DNA from: JBOGEB01 sp050743125
GTDB lineage: Bacteria > Actinomycetota > Nitriliruptoria > Euzebyales > Egibacteraceae
Direction of reading: 5' to 3'
Length of the DNA stretch: 6,123 nt
Assembly: GCA_050743125.1 (NCBI GenBank)
Contig: JBOGEB010000231.1
Location: 1 to 6,123 of the forward strand
Shown piece by piece: positions 5,942 through 6,123 of this stretch. The notes under the pieces are model-generated. The model was not told the origin of the DNA, did not search any database, and saw nothing but the letters and a program-made list of their open reading frames with translations. The position numbers and the translations under genes were made by a program. Position 1 is the stretch's first letter, and each line of letters starts with the position of its first letter.

Positions 5942-5947
5942 ATCCTA
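5942..5947 (-). promoter_or_regulatory. Putative -10 box of the acidic secreted protein gene
   Basis: TAGGAT on the minus strand is a good match to the actinobacterial vegetative -10 and lies 46 nt before the GTG start, giving a 5' leader of about 40 nt that contains the AAGGAGA ribosome-binding site. A TTGACA-like -35 is not evident; a T-run (GGTTTTT) lies at about that position. Confidence 0.4.
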
Positions 5948-6007
5948 CATAGTGGTCCGCACGGAAAAACCCGTGGCGTTCGGCTGCGCCTGCTCCCCGC
6001 CCGGGCC

Positions 6008-6123
6008 CTCACAGCGATCGGGGGCGTCCCCCCGGACCCCCTCACAGCGATCGGGGGCGTCCCCCCGGACCCCCTCACAGCGATCGGGGGCGTCCCCCCG
6101 GACCCCCTCACAGCGATCGGGGG
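6008..6123. repeat. 33-bp GC-rich tandem repeat, three identical copies plus part of a fourth
   Basis: Units at 6008-6040, 6041-6073 and 6074-6106 are identical; 6107-6123 gives the first 17 bp of a fourth, and the array continues beyond the window. Each unit starts CTCACAGCGATCGGGGG, contains the palindrome CGATCG and a GGGGG-CGT-CCCCC hairpin, and ends CCGGACCCC. The preceding bases CCCGGGCC look like a decayed unit end. The 33-bp period equals 11 codons; five of six frames are open, and one minus-strand frame gives repeated RGSGGTPPIAV. There are no unique spacers between copies. A related element lies inside glnD at 971-1020. Confidence 0.93.

Noticed and set aside
5958..5978. CACGG-AAAAAC-CCGTG hairpin as a terminator
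   Set aside because: Only a 5-bp stem, no U-tract on the relevant side, and it lies upstream of a probable promoter rather than after a recognised gene.
5896..6111. N-terminal extension of the secreted protein through the tandem repeats
   Set aside because: It would place 72 repeat-derived residues before the signal peptide and ignore AAGGAGA at the correct distance from the GTG at 5895.
6008..6123. CRISPR array
   Set aside because: The copies are head-to-tail with no unique spacers between them and no cas genes are present.

Overview
The window is very GC-rich, with long open frames on both strands, strong GC bias at third codon positions and TANNNT-type -10 boxes. It carries a glnB-glnD pair behind what reads as a GlnR-type operator. 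Together these suggest a high-GC actinobacterium (Actinomycetota). I cannot place it at class or genus level. All five genes I can support lie on the minus strand, so transcription runs from high to low coordinates. No transposase, phage gene, tRNA, rRNA or CRISPR array was seen.

Layout from right (upstream) to left (downstream). (1) 6008-6123: a 33-bp GC-rich tandem repeat that runs off the window. (2) 5623-5895: a 90-residue, very acidic predicted secreted protein with a good Shine-Dalgarno and GTG start. (3) 5360-5622: non-coding; it holds a probable leaderless promoter and a perfect 14-bp inverted repeat at the start of the next gene. (4) 4241-5359: an NYN-domain (PIN-like nuclease fold) protein with two C-terminal OST-HTH/LOTUS-like domains. 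(5) 4099-4240: a gap rich in dyad symmetry. (6) 2899-4098: a stand-alone FIST_N/FIST_C ligand-sensor protein. (7) 2781-2898: leader of the nitrogen genes, with four 5-bp boxes each separated by exactly 6 bp, matching the GlnR arrangement. (8) 2442-2780: glnB (PII). (9) 1-2438: glnD, the PII nucleotidylyltransferase/deadenylylating enzyme, truncated by the window edge inside its second ACT domain.

How the genes work together: glnB and glnD are 3 bp apart, in the same frame, and form a clear functional pair. GlnD modifies Tyr51 on the T-loop of PII according to nitrogen status. The upstream four-box element would place the pair under global nitrogen control. No amtB is adjacent on the upstream side. 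The FIST, NYN-LOTUS and acidic secreted genes have no evident link to nitrogen control and look like separate transcription units.

The most notable observations are these. A GC-rich repeat of the same family as the array at the right edge also sits in frame inside the GlnD HD domain, where it encodes a related Gly/Pro peptide. A four-box GlnR-like operator precedes glnB. A perfect inverted repeat flanks the predicted -10 box of the NYN-LOTUS gene and includes its start codon.
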